From positions 62,001 to 126,000 of the forward strand of contig CAJQUW010015371.1 of NCBI GenBank assembly GCA_907163375.1: a stretch of DNA of 64,000 nucleotides, written 5' to 3'. Position 1 is the stretch's first letter; every line of letters begins with the position of its first letter. A program made the translations under genes and the position numbers. The notes beneath the pieces were generated by a model. The model was given only the letters and a program-made list of their open reading frames with translations. It was not told where the DNA came from and made no database searches. This document shows, in pieces, positions 54,907 to 64,000 of this stretch. This stretch comes from Prostheceraeus crozeri. Lineage: Eukaryota > Platyhelminthes > Polycladida > Euryleptidae.

Positions 54907-55200
54907 TTAACCATAAAAAATGAAAGAAGGTAAGTCACGTCCCTCGGGGGACTCCGTTAACTTCAAGAAGTCCTCGGCCCATTCGAGGAATGTTGCATTG
55001 TTTGTGAACTCGTGTTGACACTCGTGTATAGGACACTTCGCTGACAGTCCTTTTCTCCTTTGGAGTGCTGTCACTGTTAGAGTCTTCCAGAGTTCCACCT
55101 TGCATCCGCAACACAAATTAACCTTCGTATCCAACGGTCCACCCATAATTACTTGGCTTTCATTGTGGTAATAGAACAGTTGTTTCTGGGTATTCATCAT
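54907..55200 (-). CDS. Small Cys-containing protein of unknown function (97 aa)
   Basis: ATG at 55200. The protein begins MMNTQKQLFYYHNESQ and has Cys pairs LCCGC and CPIHECQH, a possible zinc site. The rest is mixed, with an acidic end (AEDFLKLTESPEGRDL). It is divergent from the gene at 55442, about 240 bases away. I do not recognise it. Both lie in the region that leads to the second Polinton-type polymerase and could belong to the same relic. Confidence 0.4.
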   Translation of the reverse strand: MMNTQKQLFYYHNESQVIMGGPLDTKVNLCCGCKVELWKTLTVTALQRRKGLSAKCPIHECQHEFTNNATFLEWAEDFLKLTESPEGRDLPSFIFYG

Positions 55201-55441
55201 GAAATAGATTCGTAATAGATTCTTAATGTCTACTCAAGTCACGAGGATTAGAACTTGCTTAATTGGAACAATGACATCCTTATATGTCACTTTAAGGAAA
55301 ATCGGAACCTCTCTGATTGGCTGTTGAGAATTCCTTTGTTTAAAAAGTATAAGTCCTAGCTGTGTACCAATTCTCATCAAAGATTCTAATCCTCAAGTAC
55401 CATGTTATAAGCTGTATCTTCTAATCCTAATCACATTGACA

Positions 55442-55804
55442 ATGGAACGTACCACAGCATCTCCCACTTCTCCTGTTGAAAGGACGGAATCGCCATGCGA
55501 ACCCAGGGTGTTGGTAACAAGACCTGTAACTCCTGATCCAGAATCATCAGAAGATGAAAGCGTGGTTCTAAGGAGGAGTGTCATCGAGACACCGGTGGAG
55601 GCCACCATAACCGTTAAGACGCGATGCGGAAGCCAGATCAGGAATGCGCCGAGGAAGGTACACTCCAAAAGAATAACTGCAAGATTTGAACCACAAGAGA
55701 AGAACTTGACAACCGGGCTGGAGTTCAGCATAATCGACCCAGTCACGCCTCGCCGCTGCCCTGGTGCCCCCAAAAAAGACAAGAGTGTGTTCGCGTTGAC
55801 CTGA
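55442..55804 (+). CDS. Small Pro/Ser/Glu-rich protein of unknown function (120 aa)
   Basis: ATG at 55442 (MERTTASPTSPVERTESP). The first half is rich in Ser, Pro and Glu with an acidic cluster (PDPESSEDESVV); the second half is basic (RKVHSKRITARFEPQEKN). It looks disordered and may be nuclear. A TATA-like AAGTATAAGT stands at about 55,346-55,355, roughly 90 bases before the ATG. The codons look coding rather than random, but no domain is recognisable. Confidence 0.4.
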   Translation: MERTTASPTSPVERTESPCEPRVLVTRPVTPDPESSEDESVVLRRSVIETPVEATITVKTRCGSQIRNAPRKVHSKRITARFEPQEKNLTTGLEFSIIDPVTPRRCPGAPKKDKSVFALT

Positions 55805-56139
55805 AGAAACTGATTCCTTTCCCAAATATTGTTGATATGTGATTTTTTCTCTTCAATAACACTTACATAATGAACAATCTTGTTTTATAATTTCACAAAT
55901 CGAATTTCTGATAGGATTTGAATGGGAGCTGGGATATATTCATCTCTGAAGTAGCTACCTATTAGTATTTCTAAGTTTAATATTTCTAAGATAAATATTT
56001 CAAATCACTTGTTTGAGACTTTGAAACAGCACCGAACATACTAGAACAAATTTGAAATGAATACTAATGTGTAATTCAAATGATAGTCAAATTGGATGAA
56101 AGTTTGAATAGATTTAGTGTTTTTCAAATGCTTTTTTCA

Positions 56140-56500
56140 CCTTAGGATGATATCATACATATTGCATACAATACATCATTAGCTGGAGAATGAAAAGAGC
56201 TTTCAAATGATGTAAAGTATGTACCCATTTGATGAAAAAATCCCTCTTGTATGCAAGTGTATGCAGGAAGAAAAATTTATGATTTCAAATTTCCAAGTTT
56301 CTCAACTAAATTCTACTTATCTTTCAAAGGACTGTAGCTGCTTCCGATGGTGTCATACATATTGCATACAATACACCATTGGAATCAGAATGAAAAGACC
56401 TTTCGAAAGATATAACATATGTACCTATTCAATGAAAAAATCCTTTGTTGTATGCAAGTCTATGCGACTGGAAAAATTCTACGTTTTTCTCAAAAATAAC
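56140..56500. repeat. Two tandem copies of a 200-bp unit
   Basis: CATACATATTGCATACAATACA occurs in both copies, starting at 56154 and 56354. Each is followed by similar text (tgaaaaga, cttt, gtaccca or gtacct, atgaaaaaatcc, tgtatgcaagt). The copies are diverged. Sub-repeats of this kind also occur in the Polinton ends at 21 and 40 kb, so this could be the edge of the second element. Confidence 0.7.
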
Positions 56501-57142
56501 TAAGTTTTCAAGTTTTTTTAAAAATTTTCAGAGTTTAAGTTTGATCACTCGAAATTACCATAATGTATAAACCTACACATGAAATTGACCTTTGACCTTC
56601 ATACACTTCATACACGGCGGGGGGGCTCAAAATTTCTCGGGCGCTTCGCGCATTCGAAAATTTATTTACCCATGGGCTCCGGGTGCCATAGCTATTCTTT
56701 TTTTACATACCTAGAACCTAACCCTAACCCTAGCTGCTTATAAATTTGGCGCGAAATTTCATTTTTCGAAATTTGGCGCGAAATTCAAATTTCAATTTTT
56801 GCGCGGTTTATGATTCAGTCAGGATTTAACTGTTTAAAACTTAGTGACTTTTTCATTGATATTTAAATTTAGATGATAATTCAAATTATATCATATCTTT
56901 AACTTTAGTAGATTTTCAAATGTTTAGAACTGCAGGGAATCCATCTTCATCACATCTTAATTGGTTTGACTTCGCGGTTACATGTACCACTCCAGCATTA
57001 AAGACTTTAATGGCACTTTTCTATTTCATCATTAAAATATATCAGCTGCTTAGTTTTGTTTGAATTCAACAGTTTGTTTTTCTTTACCAATGTGATGTTA
57101 TGATGTCATCCGGTCTTTGTTCATGGTTCCTTTGTTAGATTC
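56501..57142. other. No gene; GC-rich patch and AT-rich flank
   Basis: A GC-rich patch with a G-run (ggcgggggggctc) at about 56,616-56,660 stands out. Near 56,750-56,805 the word ttggcgcgaaatt is repeated. No coding potential. Confidence 0.4.
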
Positions 57143-57822
57143 ATATATAAAGAACTTGTAGAGCTCCGTTCTTCACTCATTTTTGAATTATTCTGTGAGC
57201 ATAGCAGACCTCGTTCTCCGTCTCTTCGTTTCATCGATTTATAACTACAATTCTGAAGTGAGTTCTACCTTCTTCTATTCATTACTTTCTATATTTTGGG
57301 AGTAGGAACATTACTAAGTTCTTATAACCAGATAGTTTAAAATATGTGGCTGGATCTTAAGTTAGGAACACTATATGTTATATTATTAAACAGAATTATT
57401 AACTTTCACAGTTAATTATAGCATTTTCAAAACCTATAAAGCACACATTTTTATATGATGAAATGTTTAAATAAAGATAAACATTTCCAAAGTGTGCTTC
57501 AAATTTATAAATAATTCAAATGCTAATTTTGTTTTCAAAGTGATAGCCTGTAGACCATTTACGAATTAAAAGTTGTTTAATCAAAGTCAGAAATGTTTAT
57601 TTTTTTCAAACATCAGTTTCGTTTCTATGATTGCATTTCGAAATAAGTTTTCAAGGTAAATTTAACATTCCGACTTTCGGCTTCTATCTCGAAAATATTT
57701 TTCTGAGTTAAAAAATCAATTACTGTAGAATTACTTTCCAATATCTATGCAATAGTTACTTAAATGAGTTCACATTTGCTAACAGACAGAATAATGACAA
57801 ACGTTTTTCATGACTTGCAGAA
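57143..57822 (+). promoter_or_regulatory. Promoter and 5' leader of the multi-exon gene
   Basis: A TATA box (CATATATAAAGAA, about 57,143-57,155) is followed at about 30 bases by a likely start site. A possible first exon ends near 57,256 at GTGAGT, and an intron ends at tgacttgcag (57,820), three bases before the ATG at 57823. Inferred from consensus sites. Confidence 0.5.
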
Positions 57823-60800
57823 ATGGTTCGTCATTCAAGCATCGCACGTCAGCGCTTAATCTTTCACTTTTGTGAAACATGTAACCAACCTGGGAGACAT
57901 GCGAGCAAGAGTGGACACAAGGACTGTACATTCAAGGAGGGCTGCACCTATGTGTATTGTCTTACATATAGGACCTACGTGCGAAGCACGGAAATGGGAA
58001 ATGATGACAAGTCCAAGGCTTTCATCAATAAACAAGCATCCTGTGCGCAGGAAAATGGTAGGGGTGGTCGAAACTTAACCTCGAAAGACGAGAAAAGTAA
58101 ATTGGCGAGACTTTTCGCGAAGGAGGATAGGGCTGCAGAGGGAGTTCTCAGTCAATGTGCCGAACCCGCAAAACCCCCCACAAAAAGAAAACCCAAGTTT
58201 AAGTCAAGAGCATTCATTGATAGTGACTCATCATCAAGTGATCTAGAGGTGAGTGCCGATAATTGTACATGCTAGATTTAAAATAAAAATGATTAATGTT
58301 AGGAACATTTGTTTCGTTATGTATGAAGTAGGGTTTCCATATTTCCCGAAAATCCATTTCCCGGGAAACGGGAAATCCCGGGAAATGACTAAATTGCAAT
58401 AATGTTGTATTAACCGTCCAACAGTGTCCGAAGCATGGAAAATGGACACAAACCGAAAAATTAAGTTACCAACATTTGACAGGGATTATATACATGGTTT
58501 TCGGTTATACATTGTACTATGTGGTATATTCGGCACACCACTAAGACACATCTGAACTTGCACTTATAGTGATATGACCTGATATCTGATTTCTCAACTT
58601 CAAATACATGTACCAAGTTTCAGTGCATGATAACTGTCACTCATATTTGAATTAGGCTACCATACAACAAATCATTACACAGTCTGGTATGAGTCTGGTT
58701 AGGTCTATAGACTACTATATACAACACACTGATCATGCCCCTGCAACATTAAACGTTTTACAGTACAATGAAGTACATGTTTTAGAATATAAAAGTGAAG
58801 CTTTTGAAAAACGACATGTACGTGTATTTTCTTAACAACATAAAAAGTCGTGGAAGTGACAAACAAGATGTTCAATGCTCAAAATGCTCTAAAAAGTTCA
58901 GCTCTAAAAAAGTTTTATTTTTTGTTAAATGGTTGTTCAAAATAATTAACGATGAGAGCAATCGGTCTCCCATACGATTTCTTATTTTGGGCGCAAAATT
59001 TCCAGAAACCGAAAATGCTCTTTCTGATGACACAGACGTGGGTTTCATGGAAAGGATTGATTGATAGATATTTTCAAGTTTTGATGTACGTATCTTATCT
59101 TTCTCCAGCATTCGGAAATCAGACGCTAGATTTCCACAGTTTTAGTCGATTTTTGACTTGCTACTGCCTGCATTGAATTGATTTGTTTTTGTAATTCAGA
59201 TTCCAAAATTTCCTCTGGAATAATGTGTTCTTCATCATTCAATGCATCTTACATATTGACATCACTATCCGAATCATTATCTGTATGAAGTCTCATAAAA
59301 ATGTCATTTGCTAGTGCTTGAGCGGAACTACGTGATGTGCGTTTGAATACAAAATTCTCTTCAGAACGGATTGACTCTGGATTGTGAAGGAAGAGCAACA
59401 ATGTCATGAGACAGTCGTTTCTTCGCTGAGAAACGCGATCTTTGAGATAACCGAGCAACAGTTTGCTCAAAGGTGTATCAAATAAATTCAACTTTGCTAT
59501 CAAGAATCTCAAAGCCGCTTCAGCTGATAGTAGGGTTGCATCAGCTCTACAAAGAGCATCAACAGTCACTTTCACTGGTTCCAGACTCTTACATAACTCC
59601 TCTATGACTTGCATATCATTATCAGAAACTTTAGAAGAAGACTTGATGTCTACGAAAGCCTTCATAATACAGGGGCGCAATTGAACATATCACTGTGTCA
59701 TTTACACAAACTATTCCATCGTGTTCTGACATCTAATGTCAGATTGAGCTCCTTGCCGAATTGTTGCTTCACATATGCTTGGAGTATTTCGTTTGACTTA
59801 CTGCTGTACCTGAATTTCTTAACATCCTCGCGAACTCCCATGAATTATATGGTTGAAGTCGGAGCTCAATTCATCCTTTGTCAATTCGTCGTTCTCGTTA
59901 TCTGAATCTGAATCTAATTAAGAAGAATCATTCGCGTCCTCATCTACATTTTGGGCGTTTATAATCGGGTGTTTATAAATCGCATCTGATACTGCTAAAT
60001 GAATGGCGTGTACATAGCATTTCTGCACAAATAACTGGGATAAATCACCTACTCTCTGCATAACTGCAGCCCCATCGGAAACAATAGCAATGCAATGGTT
60101 TTCAAGATGAATTTCATACTTCATCAGGTGCGTCCGAATACAATCTAACATTCTGTCAGCTGTGAAAGTTCCCGTTATCCTAATGAGACCAAAGCACACT
60201 TGAAGTGAATCTTTACCATGAATTTGTATGTTCAGGAATCTACGGCTCCTTACACTAGTCCATTCACCTATCACAAGACAAAATCGCTCACCTTCTTGAA
60301 TTCGTTCCTGAAGTAGCGCGATGCTTTCATGATTCACTTTATCCGTATATTGGTTAATTATCTCAGTAATTGTTGAAGGAGAACGAGGCAAACACATACC
60401 GTCTCTGGACATGGATTTATGCAAGTATTCACTTTTGCACAGTGCATGTATAGATATGCATGCAACATGTAATGAATGCAATAAATTGAAAAATTGATAA
60501 ATTGCCATCTACAGCAACTAATCTTGCAGCAATCTCTTGGAGAGATTTCGTTTCACGATCGAAACCGAGTTTCTCTTGTGTCCAACCAATTTTTTGCTGC
60601 TTAGAAGACGAACTGGAGTTTGAAGACTCTAGCATGACGTCATGTTTGTGTAAATGACGGCGCAAGCCGCTGGTAGAAACACCCTGATATTTGATCATTG
60701 CTGAACATTTTTTGCACTTACCAGTTCCATTTCCACTTTTATCAAAATATTGCCACGCTGGAGATTTTGAAGCCATGTACGTATAATCTACGTGAACTCG

Positions 60801-62361
60801 GTAAGATAATGAAAAACAGAACTTCCAAGTAAGTAATCGGATATTTTCCCTGCAACGCTTTCGAGCTCAACCAATCAGAATTAATCTGCACTAATCGATG
60901 TTTGTTTCATCCTGTCACACACTGCGTACACACTATGAACAGTTGTGAATAGTGCTCCGATTTAGCTTCATTGACTTCCCTGCCTCATCGCCGGCTTCGC
61001 TGATGCATCGATGACTCTACGTCATAGAAATAGAGCATAGAATACTTCTATGCTCTGCGTACACTCGGCTATTCAATCTACTGATGACGTTAGAGGAGCT
61101 CATGCATTGAGTCAGACCCAAAAATCGTACGCTAAAAATGTTGATTGCATAGTTTTTCAATGAATAACAATTTCCCGGGATCCCGCGTAAATTTCCCGGG
61201 AATCGGGAATCCCGAAATTGTGCTATTTCCCGGGAAATTCCCGGGAGGAAACCATATGTATGAAGTAAATTTAACTTTTCAAAAACATTTCAGTGTGAGA
61301 GACCTCCAGCGAAGAAGAAGACAAAGGTTGTCAAACAGTTGCCTCAAATGAAAAATGTAAGTCGTGTTGATAAAAATTAATCACCCACGATGTAAAATAA
61401 TGCGTTAATTCTCTTTGCAGCTGTTTAAAATTCTACCACCGGTGCCCAAGTTGAGTGCGGTAGAAAAGCCAAATACCCCACGTCCCGTAACTACAGTTGT
61501 TATAGTCGTTATTATAAGTCCCTCTCACCACTTTCTAATGTATCATACATCATCCATTTGCTCAATTATCATTTTATCTTTTTCTACCGCTTCAGGTAAT
61601 GCGATCCCTATCCCTGAAAAAACCAGGGCTAGTAGCATCGCCTCAACACCGGCTACAACCACGTCAGTTGAGGACAACGAAGAGCGTCCGTATACGATAC
61701 AGGAGTCCTCATCGGATGAGAGTAGCGAGACGTCTACTACGTCATCGGCGACGTCGTTACCCACATCATCTTTTGATGAGGATGACACAAGACGCTCTCT
61801 TGTAAGCATCGAACTTAACAATAGCTACATAACATAATTATTAACTAAATCTCATGATTTCTCTTGATAAATGTGGTTCAAAAATTATAGCAGTGATATT
61901 TATTTTCAGAATAATTCGATTCGGGACAATCTATCATGTATGACTCCTGAGGTACGATTGTTACAAATTTTGTTAGACCTGTATTGCTCTATCCTCATTA
62001 TAAGGACATATAGATAGTAAACAATTATTTCTTCTCATTTCAGGATGTGATTGATTTCACATCACAGGAGGAGATATCCTTCTCGCGGATCTGGGCGTCG
62101 CCAAACTGCAGCCCTCGGCTTCCATTTACGCCGATCCTCGAACATCGAGGAGTTCTCATGCCACCACGAGCTCCTTCTCCAGTTCCAGTTCCAACTCCTA
62201 CTACGACACCTGTTCCTGCTCCCGCTCCGGTCCCTTTTTCTAATCCTGATCCTGCTCCCGGTCCGGTCCCTGTTTCTGCTCCCGCTCCAGCACCTTTACC
62301 TCTGCGGGAATACAATGTAGACCTGGATGAAACGTTCGAAGGTGATTTAGTAATCATTTAG
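57823..62361 (+). CDS. Multi-exon gene, possible DM-like zinc module, Pro-rich tail
   Basis: Exons inferred from consensus sites: 57823-58248, 61294-61356, 61421 to 61801 (perhaps with one more small intron ending at 61595), 61910-61951 and 62044-62361. Nearly all junctions are phase 0 and the frame stays open. The N-terminus FCETCNQPGRH...GHKDC...GCTYVYCLTYRTYVRS resembles the DM (doublesex) domain pattern CxxC...GHKxxC...C..C, but one expected Cys is Tyr. Then come an acidic Ser tract, a basic KKKTKVVK stretch, a Ser/Thr/Glu region (QESSSDESSE) and a Pro-Ala repeat (PVPAPAPVP). It looks like a nuclear regulator. The first long intron holds a hAT. A broken polymerase follows 22 bases after its stop. 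Confidence 0.55.
58872..59111 (-). pseudogene. hAT transposase, C-terminal dimerisation part
   Basis: The block has the hAT-C dimerisation signature SVSSERAFSVSGNFAPKIRN followed by RMGDRLLSSLIILNNHL. This is the most conserved part of the family and confirms the classification. The third catalytic Glu lies in SSERAF. The end of the frame is close to the 58329 terminus. Confidence 0.85.
59249..59680 (-). pseudogene. hAT transposase, helical middle part
   Basis: The block contains IEELCKSLEPVKVTVDALCRADATLLSAE, the helical region with the LxPxxxxTxxL pattern seen between the second and third catalytic residues in hAT enzymes. It ends in an acidic tail (HTDNDSDSDVN). It is collinear with the blocks on either side but in its own frame. 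Confidence 0.65.
59918..60508 (-). pseudogene. hAT transposase, catalytic middle part
   Basis: This block holds the first catalytic region with the expected Asp replaced or shifted (CLVIGEWTSVRSRRFLNIQIHG, where relatives have xxDxWTS). The second is intact (IVSDGAAVMQRVG), followed by CYVHAIHLAVSDAIYK, the conserved CxxHxxxL block. The loss at the first acidic site and the interrupted frame indicate an inactive enzyme. Confidence 0.8.
60429..60776 (-). pseudogene. hAT transposase, BED zinc-finger part
   Basis: Starts with ATG at 60776 (MASKSPAWQYFDKSGNGTGK). The BED finger is complete: aromatic WQYF, then CKKC (19-22) and the pair HLHKH near residue 41. It is followed by a Ser-rich linker and the start of the hAT core (GWTQEKLGFDRETKSLQEIAARLVAVDG). 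The frame then leaves the homologous reading, so the transposase is shifted here relative to the next block. Confidence 0.8.
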
Positions 62362-62383
62362 TAAATGGATATCTGAACTAAAT

Positions 62384-63864
62384 ATGAATGAAAAAGGACT
62401 AAAAGGTGTTCGATATAGCAGCAACTTTATTGGTAATCGAAATGTGAATATACTATTAATTATAAACAATGAACGTGCACACTATTGTGGAATCAGAAAA
62501 CTATCAAGATTATATAGAAAAATAAATAGAAGATACAAACATTTCTGCGATCGATGTACCCAATCGTTTACATATAAGACAACTTTGGAGCGACATTATC
62601 AATTTTGTGTTCGTGGAAAGGCACAAATAGAAAGAATGCCTAAACAACCAGAGGTAAGCACAAGTAGCATGGAATATCAATTAAGTCCTCCTTTAGTTGT
62701 TTATGCAGATGTAGAGTGCTACATCGACAATAAAGTACAGAAACCGGCAGCAGTTGGTGTTTATCATGTTTGGCATAAAGCTCTCCAGTCCAAATTTGAA
62801 AACAAATATTATGTCTTCAAAGGAGAGAATTGTATTATGGACTTCTTGAATCACCTAGAAAATATAGCTCAAAACTTATATGATAATCAGCGTGCAATAA
62901 GCCGGCAACCAATGTCTCTTTCTTCTGATGAAGAAGAAAAACATAAAAATGTAAAAAATTGTAATAAATGTAAAGCTGCGTTTAGTGATGATTGCATAAA
63001 AGTAAGAGATCACGACCATTTAACAGGAAGATATAGACAAACAATATGCAGTAAATGCAATCTTCGATTAAAACTAAATAGGCGGGAACTGCCCATCTTC
63101 TTCCATAATTTTAAGAATTATGATAGCCATATCGCTTGCTATAAAGCAATTGGAAAGAAGAAGTCATGGAAATTGGAAGTAGTAGCAGCAACAGCTGAAA
63201 AATATATAACTCCATCCGCCAGCGTCCCTGTGAACGAATACAAAGGAAAAACAATCTACTTCAAGTTAAAATTCTTAGATTTTTATCAATTTTTAAGTGC
63301 ATCATTGAGTGAGTTAGCAAGAGGATTGCAAGTTTATGAACATGTAGAAAAACTAAGAAATGAATTTCCCCTGTTAACAGATGATATTCTTTATCAAAAG
63401 GGAGTGTTTCCCTACTGTTATTTTAAAAGTCTAAATACATTATCAGAAAAAAGTCTACCACCACAATGTGAATTTTATGATGATCTCACTCGTGAACATT
63501 GTTCAGATGAAGAATATGAGCACACTACTAATGCGTGGTTTGCTTTCAATTGTAGCAATTTTGGTGATTACATGCTTAAAAAATTTTAAAAAAATTACAT
63601 GCAGTTAAAAACTTACATCATAATGATTATAGGACTGTGTACTACAGTGAGAAGGATACAAGTGTGGAAATGACAATTATAAATTCCAAAAATCACGTAG
63701 TCACTACAAAATCATTTAGAAAGCGAGGACTTTCACTTTGGGAGGATAAGCGCTGTTGGTTAAATAAAAATCTATCTCTACCATATGGACACCATAGTTT
63801 AGGACTTCCCCCACCTTCAAAGAGAAGGAGATGTCTTCCTGCTACAGGTGACGTAGAAGCTTAA
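62384..63864 (+). pseudogene. Second Polinton-type DNA polymerase B, broken copy
   Basis: The first part matches the upstream element's polymerase from the motif EKGLKGVRY through a C2H2-type finger (FCDRCTQSF), Exo I (YADVE), the endonuclease-VII-like zinc module (CNKCKAAF...RDHDHLTG...CSKCN) and Exo II (NFKNYDS). The last part (from about 63,637) matches the extreme C-terminus (FRKRGLSLWEDKRCWL...LPYGH...PPSKRRR). The copy is a broken fossil with at least one or two breaks. It differs clearly from the 23-kb polymerase, so it is a different lineage rather than a recent duplicate. It starts 22 bases after the Pro-rich gene. Confidence 0.85.
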
Positions 63865-64000
63865 GAAATTTAATAAAGTAAACTGATCAATCACTACATT
63901 TCTGCGTAGTTATGCTTACTAATATATAGGTAGATTAAATATAAAATGAAATTTCTACATTTTTACGATGTGTAGAAATAATTACTAAAACACAGGTAGT
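63865..64000. other. 3' flank of the polymerase fossil
   Basis: A poly(A)-type word AATAAA lies at about 63,871-63,876, just after the stop. AT-rich sequence runs to the window edge. Confidence 0.4.

Larger units (their letters stand above)
58329..61256 (-). mobile_element. hAT transposon with target duplication, inside an intron
   Basis: The ends TAGGGTTTCC (58329) and GGAAACCATA (61256) are imperfect inverted repeats. Nearby subterminal palindromes of TTTCCCGGGAA type occur at both ends (58,340-58,385 and 61,170-61,245). The flanks share TGTATGAAG (58320-58328 and 61257-61265), a duplication of 8-10 bases as hAT elements make. The 2.9-kb copy carries a transposase in several blocks on the minus strand, so it is probably inactive. 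It sits in the intron between 58248 and 61294, which splicing would remove. Confidence 0.85.

Noticed and set aside
1-64000. tRNA, rRNA or CRISPR arrays
   Set aside because: No B-box-like GGTTCGAxTCC with a matching cloverleaf, no conserved rRNA blocks and no spaced short direct repeats were seen.

Overview
The window looks like repeat-rich, AT-rich animal DNA, probably from an invertebrate. I cannot name the species. The signs are eukaryotic splice sites, TATA boxes and poly(A) signals, plus a typical metazoan mix of hAT, Tc1/mariner, BEL/Pao, Ty3/Gypsy, CR1/L2-like LINE and Polinton sequence. No ordinary conserved host gene, tRNA, rRNA or CRISPR array was seen.

Layout. 1-2.3 kb: a hAT transposon with an open transposase frame running off the left edge, inserted in a BEL/Pao integrase fossil. 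2.3-19.5 kb: mostly non-coding DNA with several long inverted repeats (3.4, 4.8, 6.1, 9.1-10.4 and 16.4 kb) and a decayed Tc1-like fragment. 19.5-20.9 kb: a decayed mariner-type transposon with about 160-bp terminal repeats. 21,168-40,844: a nearly whole Polinton (Maverick) of 19.7 kb with about 0.78-kb terminal inverted repeats and a 6-bp target duplication (TGTGGC). 41-50 kb: non-coding DNA, including several kilobases of strongly strand-skewed sequence. 50.2-52.4 kb: a decayed LINE. 52.5-54.1 kb: a Ty3/Gypsy integrase and LTR fossil beside an inverted partial copy. 54.9-64 kb: small novel genes, a multi-exon gene with a possible DM-like zinc module (one intron carries a second hAT), and, directly downstream, a broken second Polinton-type DNA polymerase.

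The Polinton holds the expected set: protein-primed DNA polymerase B, chromodomain integrase, adenain-type protease, double-jelly-roll major capsid protein, a packaging ATPase, small basic virion-like proteins, and two related long proteins (possible penton lineage). Its right half is a tightly packed leftward block whose first gene has a TATA box and a tiny leader intron directly after the ATG. It also carries accessory genes: a DEDD-exonuclease-like protein, two RING-type proteins, and a stand-alone copy of the domain found at the polymerase N-terminus.

The most striking accessory gene is a 181-residue protein that aligns along its whole length with the two-repeat core of TATA-box-binding protein. 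It has its own TATA box and follows a duplicated small gene with a PC4-like segment. Together they look like an element-encoded transcription module. Between them sits a roughly 1.9-kb C-rich block, G-free for about 410 bases, which interrupts the second small gene. The element shows about two breaks and otherwise looks well preserved, so it is probably fairly young.
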